A stretch of DNA of 64,000 nt. Origin: Acanthornis magna (taxonomy: Eukaryota; Chordata; Aves; Passeriformes; Acanthizidae). The notes below the pieces were generated by a model. That model did not search any database. It was not told the origin of the DNA and saw nothing but the letters and a program-made list of their open reading frames with translations. Shown here piece by piece: positions 40,782-52,857 of this stretch. Both the position numbers and the translations under genes were made by a program. Each line of letters begins with the position of its first letter. Position 1 is the stretch's first letter. Location of the stretch: contig JAWUZG010000177.1 in the NCBI GenBank assembly GCA_036785705.1, forward strand, positions 2,356,001 through 2,420,000, written 5' to 3'.

Positions 40782-40972
40782 AATCCCAGGATCCCTGAGG
40801 TTGGAAAAGCCCTCCCAGACCATCCAGTCCAGGCTGTGCCCAATCCCCACCTCGTCTCCAGCCCAGAGCACCGAGTGCCACCTCCAGGAATTCCTTGGAC
40901 ACCTGCAGGGATGGGCACTCCAAACCTCCCTGGGCAGCCCTGCCAAGGCCTGACCTCCCTTTCCATAAAGAT
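40782..40972 (-). mobile_element. CR1 LINE 3' fragment, second subfamily
   Basis: Minus sense. On the plus strand AATCCCAGGATCCCTGAGGT and TGCAGGGATGGGCACTCCAA are seen. It abuts the tandem repeat at 40985. Confidence 0.9.
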
Positions 40973-40984
40973 AAAGCAGGCCCA

Positions 40985-41078
40985 GGCCCAGGGATGGCAC
41001 AGGGACACAGGGGCACAGGGACACAGGGACACAGGGGCACAGGGACACAGGGACACAGGGACACAGGGACACAGGGAC
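40985..41078. repeat. 10-bp minisatellite (GGGACACAGG)
   Basis: About nine to ten copies of GGGACACAGG/GGGGCACAGG next to a CR1 copy. The motif resembles the 0.73-1.37 kb array, but the unit is not the same. Confidence 0.9.
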
Positions 41079-41361
41079 TGAGCTCTTCAGCTCAGTGACC
41101 AGCTCTGACTCCATCACCAGGACCATCCCTGGGACACCACAGTTCCCTCTCAAATGACTCCAGGTGTTAACTATCAGGATCAATCCCAGGAGCACTCACC
41201 AGAACTGAGCACCCAGCACCACAGAGCTCGTCCTCGTTACTGGGATTAAAAATGGTCCTTTAATGAGGAGTTTCACAGGCCCCGGCCAGAAATCCCCCAG
41301 TGCTGGGCTGACCCCGGGGCAGGGGGAATTCTACCCCTGTGCCCTGTGCTCAGGTGAGAGC

Positions 41362-41849
41362 TCACCTGCAGAGCTGCCCCAGCCCTGGGGACACAGCACA
41401 GCACCTGGAGCTGCTGAGAGAGCCCAGAGGAGGCCCCGGAGCTGCTGCAGGGCTGGAGCCCCTCTGGAGCCAGGCTGGGAGAGCTGGGAATGTTCCCTGG
41501 AGAAGGGAAGGACACAGGGAGAGCTGCGAGCCCCTGGCAGGGCCTGAAGGGCTCCAGGAGAGCTGCAGAGGGACTGGGGACAAGGGCTGCAGGGACAGCA
41601 CCCAGGGAATGGCTTGGCAGTGCCAGAGGGCAGGGCCAGATGGGATCTTGGGAATTGGGAATTGCTGCCGGGGAGGGTGGGGAGGGGCTGGGCTGGAATT
41701 GCCAGAGCAGCTGTGGCTGCCCCTGGATCCCTGCAGTGTCCCAGGCCAGGCTGGACAGGGCTTGGAGCAGCCTGGGACAGTGGCAGCTGTCCCTGCCATG
41801 GCAGCAGTGGCACTGGGTGGGCTTGGGGGTCCTTCCCACCCAGCCATTC
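41362..41849 (+). mobile_element. CR1 LINE 3' fragment, about 490 bp
   Basis: Plus-sense type-A copy, near identical to 26869-27364. It carries GGACACAGGGAGAGCTGC instead of GGACCCAGGG, a variant shared with the copies at 14.3 and 60.5 kb. Confidence 0.94.
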
Positions 41850-42246
41850 AAAGCTAAAAGCACAGGGAGATGTTCCTACCTTCAGTAGAAGTTACTTCAA
41901 ATGTGCAATCTGCTCCACGGACAGAGAAACATTTGGGTTACAGTTCCTGGAATAGCCCCAGCTTCAGGAAATGGTTTTCATCCAGTGTGAATTCCTTCGC
42001 AAGCTTCCAATCCTGGAAAAGATTTTAAAAGTTGCCATTAACCAAAGGTACCTGAGGTCCAGAGATTTTAATTTTTTTCCCTAAATGAACTTCCACAGAA
42101 CATTTCAGCCCAAAGAAAAGTTGGATCAAGACTGTAGGGACTGACACCTCCAGCCAAGCCATCACCACCACGTCACACAGGATCCTCCCAGTTATCCCAG
42201 TTCCCCCCTCCTGCAGCACTGGGCAAACGTGAACTTCCCAGCCGTG

Positions 42247-42299
42247 GAAGTGTTCAAGGCCAGGCTGGATGAGGCTTGGAACAGCCTGGGATAGTGAAG
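42247..42299 (+). mobile_element. CR1 LINE remnant
   Basis: GTGTTCAAGGCCAGGCTGGA then GGCTTGGAACAGCCTGG. An old, short plus-sense piece that keeps the ancestral wording of CR1. Confidence 0.7.
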
Positions 42300-42621
42300 G
42301 TGATCACAGAGGAGGCAGGGACAGCGCCAGGCTTGGCTCAGCCCGAGCTCCCCCCAACCCCAGAGCTGCGGTTTAACCAAGTCCCCACGAACCCAGGAAC
42401 TGCTGGTGCGCTGTGGGGATACCCCCAAAGAGCAAACAACCCGCGGGAGGGCCCTACATCCAACAGAAATTACATATCATGTGAAAATAAACCTATTTCA
42501 TCATCTTCCAATCAGCGCTCACCCAAACTGAGGGCATTGATCTGACCAGAAACTGTTCAGGATTTTATTTTATAAACTTTGGTACCTTTTTCCCTGGAAT
42601 TTGTGCCAAAAGGTCTTTCAC

Positions 42622-42960
42622 AGGATCACAGATTCAGGGAGGTTGGAAAAGCCTTCCCAGCCCATGGAGTCCAAGCTGTGCCCAATGCCCACCTTGTCCC
42701 CAGCCCGGAGCACTGAGTGCCACCTCCAGGAACTCCTCGGACACCTCCAGGGATGGGCACCCCAAACCTCCCTGGGCAGCCCTGCCAAGGCCTGAGCACC
42801 CTTTCCAAGAGGGAATTCCTCCTGGTGTCCATCCTGGAAGTCCCCTGGCCCAGCTTGAGGCCATTTGCTCTTGTCCTGTTCCTGGCTCCCAGGGAGCAGA
42901 GCCCAACTCCAACCCCTGCCATCAGCAGGGACACCTCCAACAACCTCCCAAACAACTCAG
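42622..42960 (-). mobile_element. CR1 LINE 3' fragment, second subfamily
   Basis: Minus sense. ATTCAGGGAGGTTGGAAAAG and CACCTCCAGGGATGGGCACC are seen on the plus strand, extending to CAGGGACACCTCCAACAACC. Confidence 0.9.
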
Positions 42961-43176
42961 TGCTGGGCCACAAATGCTGAGAGTTCCATAAAATTCTGCA
43001 CATCTCTGGCTTAAACTGACACCTTTGGAGAGCTCAAGGCTGGAAGAGCCATGGAAGGACACAGAATTCTCAAAATACACAGAACAAGCTGTTCCAGGGA
43101 CAGGGAGCAATGCTGGGGGGCTTGGGGTTGGAAGGGAGAACTTGTCTTGTTCTGCTCACTTGGCTTTGCATTCTAC

Positions 43177-43432
43177 AATCACGGAATCCTGGAATGGTCT
43201 GGGTGGGAAGGGACCTCAGAGCCCACCCAGTGCCACCCCTGCCATGGCAGGGACACCTGCCACTGTCCCAGGCTGCTCCAAGCCCTGTCCAGCCTGGCCT
43301 GGGACACTGCAGGGATCCAGGGGCAGCCACAGCTGCTCTGGGCACCTGTGCCAGGGCCTGCCCACCCTCCCAGGGAGGAATTCCTTCCCCAAATCCAACC
43401 TGAACCTCCTCCCTGTCTGCCCTCAGCCTTGC
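43177..43432 (-). mobile_element. CR1 LINE 3' fragment
   Basis: Minus-sense type-A copy with the GGCACCTGTGCCAGGGCCTG variant. Its 5' edge is fused to the large minisatellite that begins at about 43436. Confidence 0.92.
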
Positions 43433-43435
43433 CAC

Positions 43436-46400
43436 ACATCCCTGTGGGCACAGGACAGTGACACACACAGAGCTCCTGCACATCCCTGTGGGCACAGGAC
43501 AGTGACACACACACACAGAGCTCCTGCACATCCCTGTGGGCACAGGACAGTGACACACACACAGAGCTCCTGCACATCCCTGTGGGCACAGGACAGTGAC
43601 ACACACACAGAGCTCCTGCACATCCCTGTGGGCACAGGGACAGTGACACACACAGAGCTCCTGCACATCCCTGCAGCACAGGACAGTGACACACACAGAG
43701 CTCCTGCACATCCCTGTGGGCACAGGGACAGTGACACACACAGAGCTCCTGCACATCCCTGCAGCACAGGACAGTGACACACACAGAGCTCCTGCACATC
43801 CCTGTGGGCACAGGACAGTGACACACACACAGCTCCTGCACATCCCTGTGGGCACAGGGACAGTGACACACACAGAGCTCCTGCACATCCCTGCAGCACA
43901 GGACAGTGACACACACAGAGCTCCTGCACATCCCTGTGGGCACAGGGACAGTGACACACACACAGAGCTCCTGCACATCCCTGCAGCACAGGACAGTGAC
44001 ACACACACACAGAGCTCCTGCACATCCCTGTGGGCACAGGACAGTGACACACACACACAGAGCTCCTGCACATCCCTGCAGCACAGGACAGTGACACACA
44101 CACACAGAGAGCTCCTGCACATCCCTGTGGGCACAGGGACAGTGACACACACAGAGCTCCTGCACATCCCTGTGGGCACAGGGACAGTGACACACACAGA
44201 GCTCCTGCACATCCCTGCAGCACAGGACAGTGACACACACAGAGCTCCTGCACATCCCTGTGGGCACAGGACAGTGACACACACAGAGCTCCTGCACATC
44301 CCTGTGGGCACAGGGACAGTGACACACACACAGAGCTCCTGCACATCCCTGTGGGCACAGGACAGTGACACACACACAGCTCCTGCACATCCCTGCAGCA
44401 CAGGACAGTGACACACACAGAGCTCCTGCACATCCCTGTGGGCACAGGACAGTGACACACACACACAGAGCTCCTGCACATCCCTGCAGCACAGGACAGT
44501 GACACACACACACAGAGAGCTCCTGCACATCCCTGTGGGCACAGGGACAGTGACACACACAGAGCTCCTGCACATCCCTGTGGGCACAGGGACAGTGACA
44601 CACACAGAGCTCCTGCACATCCCTGCAGCACAGGACAGTGACACACACAGAGCTCCTGCACATCCCTGTGGGCACAGGACAGTGACACACACACAGCTCC
44701 TGCACATCCCTGTGGGCACAGGGACAGTGACACACACACAGAGCTCCTGCACATCCCTGTGGGCACAGGACAGTGACACACACAGAGCTCCTGCACATCC
44801 CTGCAGCACAGGACAGTGACACACACACACAGAGCTCCTGCACATCCCTGTGGGCACAGGGACAGTGACACACACACACAGCTCCTGCACATCCCTGTGG
44901 GCACAGGGACAGTGACACACACACAGAGCTCCTGCACATCCCTGTGGGCACAGGACAGTGACACACACAGAGCTCCTGCACATCCCTGCAGCACAGGACA
45001 GTGACACACACACAGAGCTCCTGCACATCCCTGTGGGCACAGGACAGTGACACACACAGAGCTCCTGCACATCCCTGCAGCACAGGACAGTGACACACAC
45101 ACACACAGAGCTCCTGCACATCCCTGTGGGCACAGGGACAGTGACACACACACACAGCTCCTGCACATCCCTGTGGGCACAGGGACAGTGACACACACAG
45201 AGCTCCTGCACATCCCTGCAGCACAGGACAGTGACACACACAGAGCTCCTGCACATCCCTGTGGGCACAGGGACAGTGACACACACACAGAGCTCCTGCA
45301 CATCCCTGTGGGCACAGGACAGTGACACACACACACAGAGAGCTCCTGCACATCCCTGTGGGCACAGGACAGTGACACACACAGAGCTCCTGCACATCCC
45401 TGTGGGCACAGGGACAGTGACACACACAGAGCTCCTGCACATCCCTGCAGCACAGGACAGTGACACACACAGAGCTCCTGCACATCCCTGTGGGCACAGG
45501 ACAGTGACACACACAGAGCTCCTGCACATCCCTGCAGCACAGGACAGTGACACACACACAGCTCCTGCACATCCCTGCAGCACAGGACAGTGACACACAC
45601 ACAGAGCTCCTGCACATCCCTGTGGGCACAGGACAGTGACACACACAGAGCTCCTGCACATCCCTGTGGGCACAGGACAGTGACACACACACAGCTCCTG
45701 CACATCCCTGTGGGCACAGGGACAGTGACACACACACAGAGCTCCTGCACATCCCTGTGGGCACAGGACAGTGACACACACAGAGCTCCTGCACATCCCT
45801 GCAGCACAGGACAGTGACACACACACAGAGCTCCTGCACATCCCTGTGGGCACAGGGACAGTGACACACACACAGAGCTCCTGCACATCCCTGTGGGCAC
45901 AGGACAGTGACACACACACAGAGCTCCTGCACATCCCTGTGGGCACAGGACAGTGACACACACAGAGCTCCTGCACATCCCTGCAGCACAGGACAGTGAC
46001 ACACACAGAGCTCCTGCACATCCCTGTGGGCACAGGACAGTGACACACACAGAGCTCCTGCACATCCCTGTGGGCACAGGACAGTGACACACACACAGAG
46101 AGCTCCTGCACATCCCTGTGGGCACAGGACAGTGACACACACACAGAGAGCTCCTGCACATCCCTGTGGGCACAGGACAGTGACACACACACACAGAGCT
46201 CCTGCACATCCCTGTGGGCACAGGGACAGTGACACACACACAGCTCCTGCACATCCCTGTGGGCACAGGACAGTGACACACACACAGAGCTCCTGCACAT
46301 CCCTGTGGGCACAGGACAGTGACACACACACACAGAGCTCCTGCACATCCCTGTGGGCACAGGGACAGTGACACACACACACAGAGCTCCTGCACATCCC

Positions 46401-46545
46401 TGTGGGCACAGGGACAGTGACACACACACAGCTCCTGCACATCCCTGTGGGCACAGGACAGTGACACACACACAGAGCTCCTGCACATCCCTGCGGCACA
46501 GGACAGTGACACACACAGAGCTCCTGCACATCCCTGCGGAGCACT
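43436..46545. repeat. 43-45 bp minisatellite, about 70 copies (3.1 kb)
   Basis: Unit CACATCCCTGTGGGCACAGG then ACAGTGACACACACAGAGCT and CCTG. There are three main variants: 44 bp, 45 bp with GGGACAG, and 43 bp with CTGCAGCACAGG. Each unit also has a (CA)n run of differing length. The order of variants suggests a higher-order period near 408 bp. The minus strand is open in all three frames for up to 1,199 codons only because the unit lacks stops. Confidence 0.97.
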
Positions 46546-46599
46546 GAGCCTGCCCTCACCTGCCGGGGCAGGAATGTCACAGCACCGCTCGAGGAGCCT

Positions 46600-47690
46600 T
46601 CGGGGACAGCCCCGGGACACAGCCAGCGCTCCCTGCCACCAGCCCGTGTCACTGCTGCCACCACAGCCAGCGTTCCCTGCCACCAGCCCGTGTCACTGCT
46701 GCCACCACAGCCAGCACTGCCTGTGTGCCACCAGCCCGTGTCACTGCTGCCACCACAGCCAGCACTGTGTGTCACCATCCCGTGTCACTGCTGTCACCAC
46801 AGCCAGCACTGCCTGCCACCATCCCGTGTCACTGCTGTCACCACAGCCAGCACTGTGTGTGCCACCATCCCATGTCACTGCTGTCACCACAGCCAGCACT
46901 CCTGGCACCATCCCGTGTCACTGCTGTCACCACAGCCAGCACTGTGTGTGTCACCATCCCGTGTCACTGCTGTCACCACAGCCAGTACTGTGTGTGTCAC
47001 CATCCCGTGTCACTGCTGTCACCACAGCCAGCACTGTGTGTGCCACCATCCCGTGTCACTGCTGTCACCACAGCCAGCACTGTGTGTGCCACCATCCCGT
47101 GTCACTGCTGCCACCACAGCCAGCACTGCCTGTGTGTCACCAGCCCGTGTCACTGCTGTCACCACAGCCAGCACTGCCTGTGTGTGTCACCATCCCGTGT
47201 CACTGCTGTCACCACAGCCAGCACTGTGTGTGTCACCATCCCATGTCACTGCTGTCACCACAGCCAGCACTGCCTGTGTGTGTCACCATCCCATGTCACT
47301 GCTGTCACCACAGCCAGCACTGTGTGTGCCACCATCCCGTGTCACTGCTGTCACCACAGCCAGCACTGTGTGTGTCACCATCCCATGTCACTGCTGTCAC
47401 CACAGCCAGCACTGCCTGTGTGTGTCACCATCCCATGTCACTGCTGTCACCACAGCCAGCACTGCCCGTGTGTGCCACCATCCCATGTCACTGCTGTCAC
47501 CACAGCCAGCACTGTGTGTGTCACCATCCCGTGTCACTGCTGTCACCACAGCCAGCACTGTGTGTGCCACCATCCCGTGTCACTGCTGTCACCACAGCCA
47601 GCACTGTGTGTGTCACCATCCCGTGTCACTGCTGTCACCACAGCCAGCACTGTGTCACCATCCCGTGTCACTGCTGTGCCACCAGGACAC
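46600..47690. repeat. about 46-bp minisatellite, roughly 24 copies
   Basis: Unit CACTGCTGTCACCACAGCCA then GCACTGTGTGTGTCACCATC and CCGTGT, with units of about 39-49 bp from TG-number changes. It is unrelated to the array that ends 60 bp earlier. Long plus-strand frames are an artefact. Confidence 0.96.
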
Positions 47691-48143
47691 ACCTCTGAGC
47701 CAAGGGACACTCCTGGTGCCAGCAGCAGCTGCTGGAGCTGTTCCCCAGGAGGAGGGGCTGACACAACTCCTGATGGTCACAATTCCTTCACATCCAGTGT
47801 CATTCCCATGGAGCCAAACCTCCCCGAGGCATCAGCACCAACGCGTCAGGACAACACACAGCCATTTTCCCTCTGGGAAGGAGCGCTGGCCAAACACCCA
47901 AGGAACTCGCCCGAAGATCAGCAGGAGCAAAATCCAAAGAATTCAAGAGGCTGCAGCTCCTTCCATGAGACAGCAGCTGGTTCCCAATATCCCAAATATA
48001 TCCAAATAGTTGCGTCTTCTATTAGAGAGATCCAAATATCCCAAATACACACAAACAGCTGTGTCTTCCATTGGAGAGACAAGGTCCCAAAAATATGAAC
48101 GAATTCAAGTATCAATCAAGAGCAAAAGTCCATTTTGTATAAA

Positions 48144-48291
48144 TCACAGAATCATGGAATGGGTTGAGAGGGAAGGGACCTCAGAGCCCACCCAGTGCCA
48201 CCCCTGCCATGGCAGGGACACCTGCCACTGTCCCAGGCTGCTCCAAGCCCCAGTGCCCAGCCTGGCCTTGCACACTGCAGGGATCCAGGGC
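48144..48291 (-). mobile_element. CR1 LINE 3' fragment
   Basis: Minus-sense, starts ATCACAGAATCATGGAATGG on the plus strand and ends GCACACTGCAGGGATCCAGG. It sits between two minisatellites. Confidence 0.9.
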
Positions 48292-48744
48292 CAAGAGGTT
48301 CAGGGACATGGTTCATTTCCAAGCCACCATGAAATCAAAGTGTGCTGCAGCTTTTCCACACATTTCTGTGCCAATAGCCCATGAACAGAGCCCGCCTTCC
48401 CCACCCTGGCTACACCTCCAGGCCTCAGGACAGACAGTCCCCAGGTATTCCACAGCCTTCCCATGGAATCCACTCAGGCAAGTAAGGAAAGCTCATTACT
48501 GAGAGTCTAAAATCCACTAAAAGCCTCTCCAGTGCCTTTGGAAAAGCGTTTACACGTTAGCAAGTCATGAACAAGTATTAGAAATATCCCAGCCCCTCTG
48601 CTGAGTTCTCCTCAGGGAATTTCCACCTGGCCCAGACCTGCTGAAGAATCTGCGCAGCCCAGGAGGAGCAGATCTGCTCCTGTGGATAACGTGTGCCAGG
48701 TGCTGTGTGTGCCACCACATCCCTGCTGGAGAACGGGGATCAGA

Positions 48745-50000
48745 GCCCAGCCTGGATCCTTCCTGAGGATCCCTGAATCCAACCAGCAGCAATGGGCACC
48801 AGCAGAGTGCCTATCCTGGATCCTTCCCGAGGATCCCTGAATCCAACCAGCAGCAATGGGCACCAGCAGAGCCTGGAGCCTGCCCGAGGATCCCTGAATC
48901 CAACCAGCAGCAGCAATGGGCACCAGCAGAGCCTGGATCCTGCCCGAGGATCCCTGAATCCAACCAGCAGCAATGGGCACCAGCAGAGCCTGGAGCCTGC
49001 CCGAGGATCCCTGAATCCAACCAGCAGCAATGGGCACCAGCAGAGCCTGGATCCTTCCCGAGGATCCCTGAATCCAACCAGCAGGGCGGACACCAGCAGA
49101 GCCTGGAGCCTGCCCGAGGATCCCTGAATCCAACCAGCAGCAATGGGCACCAGCAGAGCCTGGATCCTGCCCGAGGATCCCTGAATCCAACCAGCAGCAA
49201 TGGGCACCAGCAGAGCCTGCATCCTGCCCGAGGATCCCTGAATCCAACCAGCAGCAGCAATGGGCACCAGCAGAGCCTGGAGCCTGCCCGAGGATCCCTG
49301 AATCCAACCAGCAGGGCAGACACCAGCAGAGCCTGGATCCTTCCCGAGGATCCCTGAATCCAACCAGCAGCAGCAATGGGCACCAGCAGAGCCTGGATCC
49401 TTCCCAAGGATCCCTGAATCCAACCAGCAGGGCGGACACCAGCAGAGCCTGGAGCCTGCCCGAGGATCCCTGAATCCAACCAGCAGCAATGGGCACCAGC
49501 AGAGCCTGGAGCCTGCCCGAGGATCCCTGAATCCAACCAGCAGCAGCAATGGGCACCAGCAGAGCCTGGATCCTGCCCGAGGATCCCTGAATCCAACCAG
49601 CAGCAATGGGCACCAGCAGAGCCTGGATCCTTCCTGAGGATCCCTGAATCCAACCAGCAGCAGCAATGGGCACCAGCAGAGCCTGGATCCTGCCCGAGGA
49701 TCCCTGAATCCAACCAGCAGCAATGGGCACCAGCAGAGCCTGGAGCCTGCCCGAGGATCCCTGAATCCAACCAGCAGCAGCAATGGGCACCAGCAGAGCC
49801 TGGATCCTTCCCAAGGATCCCTGAATCCAACCAGCAGCAGCAATGGGCACCAGCAGAGCCTGGATCCTGCCCTAGGATCCCTGAATCCAACCAGCAGCAA
49901 TGGGCACCAGCAGAGCCTGGAGCCTTCCCAAGGATCCCTGAATCCAACCAGCAGCAGCAATGGGCACCAGCAGAGCCTGGAGCCTGCCCGCAGTGCTCCT
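48745..50000. repeat. 57/60-bp minisatellite, about 22 copies
   Basis: Unit GGATCCTGCCCGAGGATCCC then TGAATCCAACCAGCAGCAAT and GGGCACCAGCAGAGCCT. An extra CAG gives the 60-bp form, and a GGGCGGACACC variant breaks the triplet register. Many units hold GGATCC, so BamHI would cut the array into unit-sized pieces. The open frames of about 400 codons are artefacts. Confidence 0.96.
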
Positions 50001-50059
50001 CTGCTTAAGGGAGCCAGGAATTCAAACCTGAGCACTTGGAAGGAAGCAGAGAGCTGTCC

Positions 50060-50345
50060 TTGGACTCATGGACTCATGGAATCTCCTGAGCTGGAGGGGA
50101 TCCACAGTGATCACCTGCACACACACCCAAACAACCCCACCCTGGGCACCCCTGGAGTGTTGCCCAAATGCTCCTGGAGCTCTGGCAGCCTCAGGAATGC
50201 GCCCATTCCCTGCCCAGCGCCTGACCACCCTCTGGGGAAGAACCTTTCCCTGAGATCACACCTAACCCTCCCTGCCATGGGCTCCCCTGGCGTTTGTGCC
50301 TGCTGCTCCAGGAAAGCTGGGAGGGGCTGGAATGGCCCTGCCCTG
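50060..50345 (-). mobile_element. CR1 LINE 3' fragment, third subfamily
   Basis: Minus-sense relative of the copies at 52.4 and 62.8 kb. Plus-strand blocks are ATGGAATCTCCTGAGCTGGA, CACACCCAAACAACCCCACC and CTCTGGGGAAGAACCTTTCC. Confidence 0.85.
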
Positions 50346-50872
50346 GGGTGAATCCACACACAGGATTTCTCTTCACTAACCACAATGCAAAAGGCTTCTG
50401 AAGAGGATGAGGAGAATCAGGAATTCCTCAATAAAAACAATCAAAAGGCCCATTTAACCCTTAAAAATGAGCCTCAAGAGAGGAACAAAACTCCTGCCTT
50501 TTCCATACATCCCAGGAGGCAGCAGTGGGATGGCAGCGTTTGGAAAAGGACAGGCATGTACAGAACCCAGCTATTTTTAACGAAATTTAGAGTCTTCCCA
50601 CTGCCTCAGTTGCTTTATCATGGTTGATCAGAAATATCAACCCAGATGAGCTAAATTCAACCTTTTATGTAAGTTAGAACTTCCCTTAAGACTTCAATGA
50701 TAAAGGAAGAGTTTGAGTTGTTGGAATTAAGGAAAAGCAGCATTTCCCAGGGTATCTGCACTGCTGACAGGAAAACAGAACAACCACAAACCATTCCCTT
50801 ATCAATCTCCACTCACACAAATGTTGGGATTCATTTAGCCTCTTCCCACCACTTTAAGAGCAGTCCCAACAA

Positions 50873-51028
50873 AATCCCAGAATCCCTGAGGTTGGAAAAG
50901 CCCTCTGGGATCATCGAGTCCAGGCTGTGCCTGATGTCCACCTTGTCCCCAGCCCAGAGCACTGAGTGCCACCTCCAAGAACTCCTTGGACACCTCCAGG
51001 GGTGGGGACTCCAAACCTCCCCAGGCTA
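50873..51028 (-). mobile_element. CR1 LINE 3' fragment, second subfamily
   Basis: Minus-sense. AATCCCTGAGGTTGGAAAAG to CACCTCCAGGGGTGGGGACT on the plus strand. Short. Confidence 0.9.
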
Positions 51029-51629
51029 AATAAAACCACTCCAAACCTTCCAAATAAATATCGTAAGTCAAAGGAAAAAAAATAATCCCAGCCTAAAAGA
51101 GTTGCACTTTCCAGCTTCTTCTTTCCAGTAAAAGTGAGTGATGCAAGGACTGGGGAAAACAGTCCAGAGGTTTTCTCTTTTTGGGGGTTTTATACCATCA
51201 ACACTTGCGTTGACTTTCTGAAGTTGGGGTTTTATGATACCTTCAGCTCTTCCCTAACCCTGCTTCTCTCTGCCAAGAATTCAGGGATTAAAGGGTGGAA
51301 GAGCTGTAAAACCATCCAGGCACCGCCCCAATCCTCACCAGACTGGCCAAGTGACCACAAACATCAACTGACCAAGATGGTCACTCCAGATAGTCCTGAT
51401 TAATTCTAATCCACAAACTCCTGCAGCCCATTCCCGACTCCACACAGCCCTGAGGTCACCGGGATGGGCTTTGGTCTCTGCTGCTTCCCCATTTCCAGTA
51501 ATCAAACAAACAAATAAATAAATACATAAAGATCCGTCCACCAACTCTTCTGAACCTCAACCATAACATGGGAATTGAAATATTCCCAGAGTCACTGGCT
51601 CTAACAGTAAATAAACAACAGCTGAGATA

Positions 51630-51832
51630 AACTGCTGGAGAGAGCCCAGAGGAGGCCCCGGAGCTGCTGCAGGGCTGGAGCTGCTCTGGAGCCAGGCTGG
51701 GAGAGCTGGGAATGTTCCCTGGAGAAGGGAAGGACCCAGGGAGAGCTGCGAGCCCCTGGCAGGGCCTGAAGGGCTCCAGGAGAGCTGCAGAGGGACTGGG
51801 GACAAGGGCTGCAGGGACAGCACAAGGGCGAG
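51630..51832 (+). mobile_element. CR1 LINE 5' part of a composite, plus sense
   Basis: GAGAGCCCAGAGGAGGCCCC to CAAGGGCTGCAGGGACAGC. It stops abruptly at 51832, where a minus-sense CR1 segment begins, so the two halves point in opposite directions. Confidence 0.88.
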
Positions 51833-52018
51833 CCCATGGGCAGGGACACCTGCCACTGTCCCAGGCTGCTCCAAGCCCCAATGTCCAGCCTGGCCTGGGA
51901 CACTGCAGGGATCCAGGGGCAGCCACAGCTGCTCTGGCAATTCCAGCCCAGCCCCTCCCCACCCTCCCCGGCAGCAATTCCTTCCCAATACCCCATCCAG
52001 CCCTACCCTCCAGCAGTT
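51833..52018 (-). mobile_element. CR1 LINE 3' part of a composite, minus sense
   Basis: CCCATGGGCAGGGACACCTG to CAATTCCTTCCCAATACCCC in the opposite orientation to the adjoining 51630-51832 piece. Either an inversion within one element or two insertions. Confidence 0.86.
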
Positions 52019-52379
52019 TTTTGGAACTCCTGCCCCACCACAGTGGAGGAGCAGCCAGCCCAGGCCTCTCTGCCCAAACACCCCTGGCTGTTCCTGGCCC
52101 CGGCTCATCCCTAAATCCACACGCCCCTCATGGCAAACATCATTTCAACACCTCCTGTATCACCTCAGCTTCAGAGCAACAGCAAATTTCTTTTCCTCTG
52201 CATGTGGACATTTGGAAAATGATATGCAAATCATGAGATCCCTGGAATGATCCTGGTAACTGGAGAAGCCACCAAGACCTGTTACTATTTTAAACTCTTG
52301 GCATCTTCCCCAGGAGCTGACCCGGCACAGCACCAGCACCTTGTGGTGCCAGAGCCCACCCCAAATCTCTTCAAATCTG

Positions 52380-52622
52380 CATGGAGCTGTGCCAGGGCAG
52401 GCTCAGGCTGGAGATCAGGGAAAGGTTCTTGCCCAGAGGGTGGTGGGCACTGAACAGCTCCCCAGGGAATGGGCACAGCTCCAGAGCTCCAGGAGCGTTT
52501 GGCCAATGCTCCCAGGGATGCACAGCGTGGGATTGTTGGGGTGTCTGTGCAGAGCCAGGAGCTGATCCATGATCCCTGTGGGTCCCTCCAGCTCAGGAGA
52601 TCCTGTGACTCCGTGATTCCAG
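52380..52622 (+). mobile_element. CR1 LINE 3' fragment, third subfamily
   Basis: Plus-sense. GGTTCTTGCCCAGAGGGTGG, GCACAGCGTGGGATTGTTGG and the tail GGTCCCTCCAGCTCAGGAG. Nearly identical to 62780-63003. Confidence 0.88.
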
Positions 52623-52808
52623 GGTCACCACAGGATGGATGTGAGGCTGTTGTGGTTTTTGAGTCAGCCACTCAAACCACAGCAGGTCCATCCCCAAGGC
52701 CAGGCATCCCTGGATGAGGAAACGCAGCCCAGGACTCCCCAGGGCAGTTATTGACGGCAATGAACTGCCCACACCTGCAGGCACAGGGGGGCGTTCTTGC
52801 TGTTGCTG

Positions 52809-52814
52809 TTATTA

Positions 52815-52857
<43 letters not shown>
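52809..52857. repeat. ATT trinucleotide microsatellite, about 15 repeats
   Basis: Near-perfect (ATT)n interrupted only at its left edge by ATC. Likely polymorphic. Confidence 0.95.

Noticed and set aside
43070..46778. Minus-strand open frames of 1,086-1,199 codons rich in Cys/Val/Ser
   Set aside because: All three frames are open because the 43-45 bp tandem unit has no stop in that strand. They start in a minisatellite and end in a CR1 copy, with no splice or family support.
46574..48098. Plus-strand frames of 370-457 codons (CHCCHHSQ repeats)
   Set aside because: Translations of the 46-bp minisatellite. The His/Cys pattern is not a zinc-finger spacing.
43436..50000. Regular repeats resembling a CRISPR array
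   Set aside because: The units are directly tandem with no unique spacers, in a vertebrate genome. They are minisatellites.
48612..50035. Minus-strand frames of 380-431 codons (GSSGRIQALLVPI repeats)
   Set aside because: The 57/60-bp array has a period divisible by three, so it stays open by chance. Single-base unit variants shift the frame.
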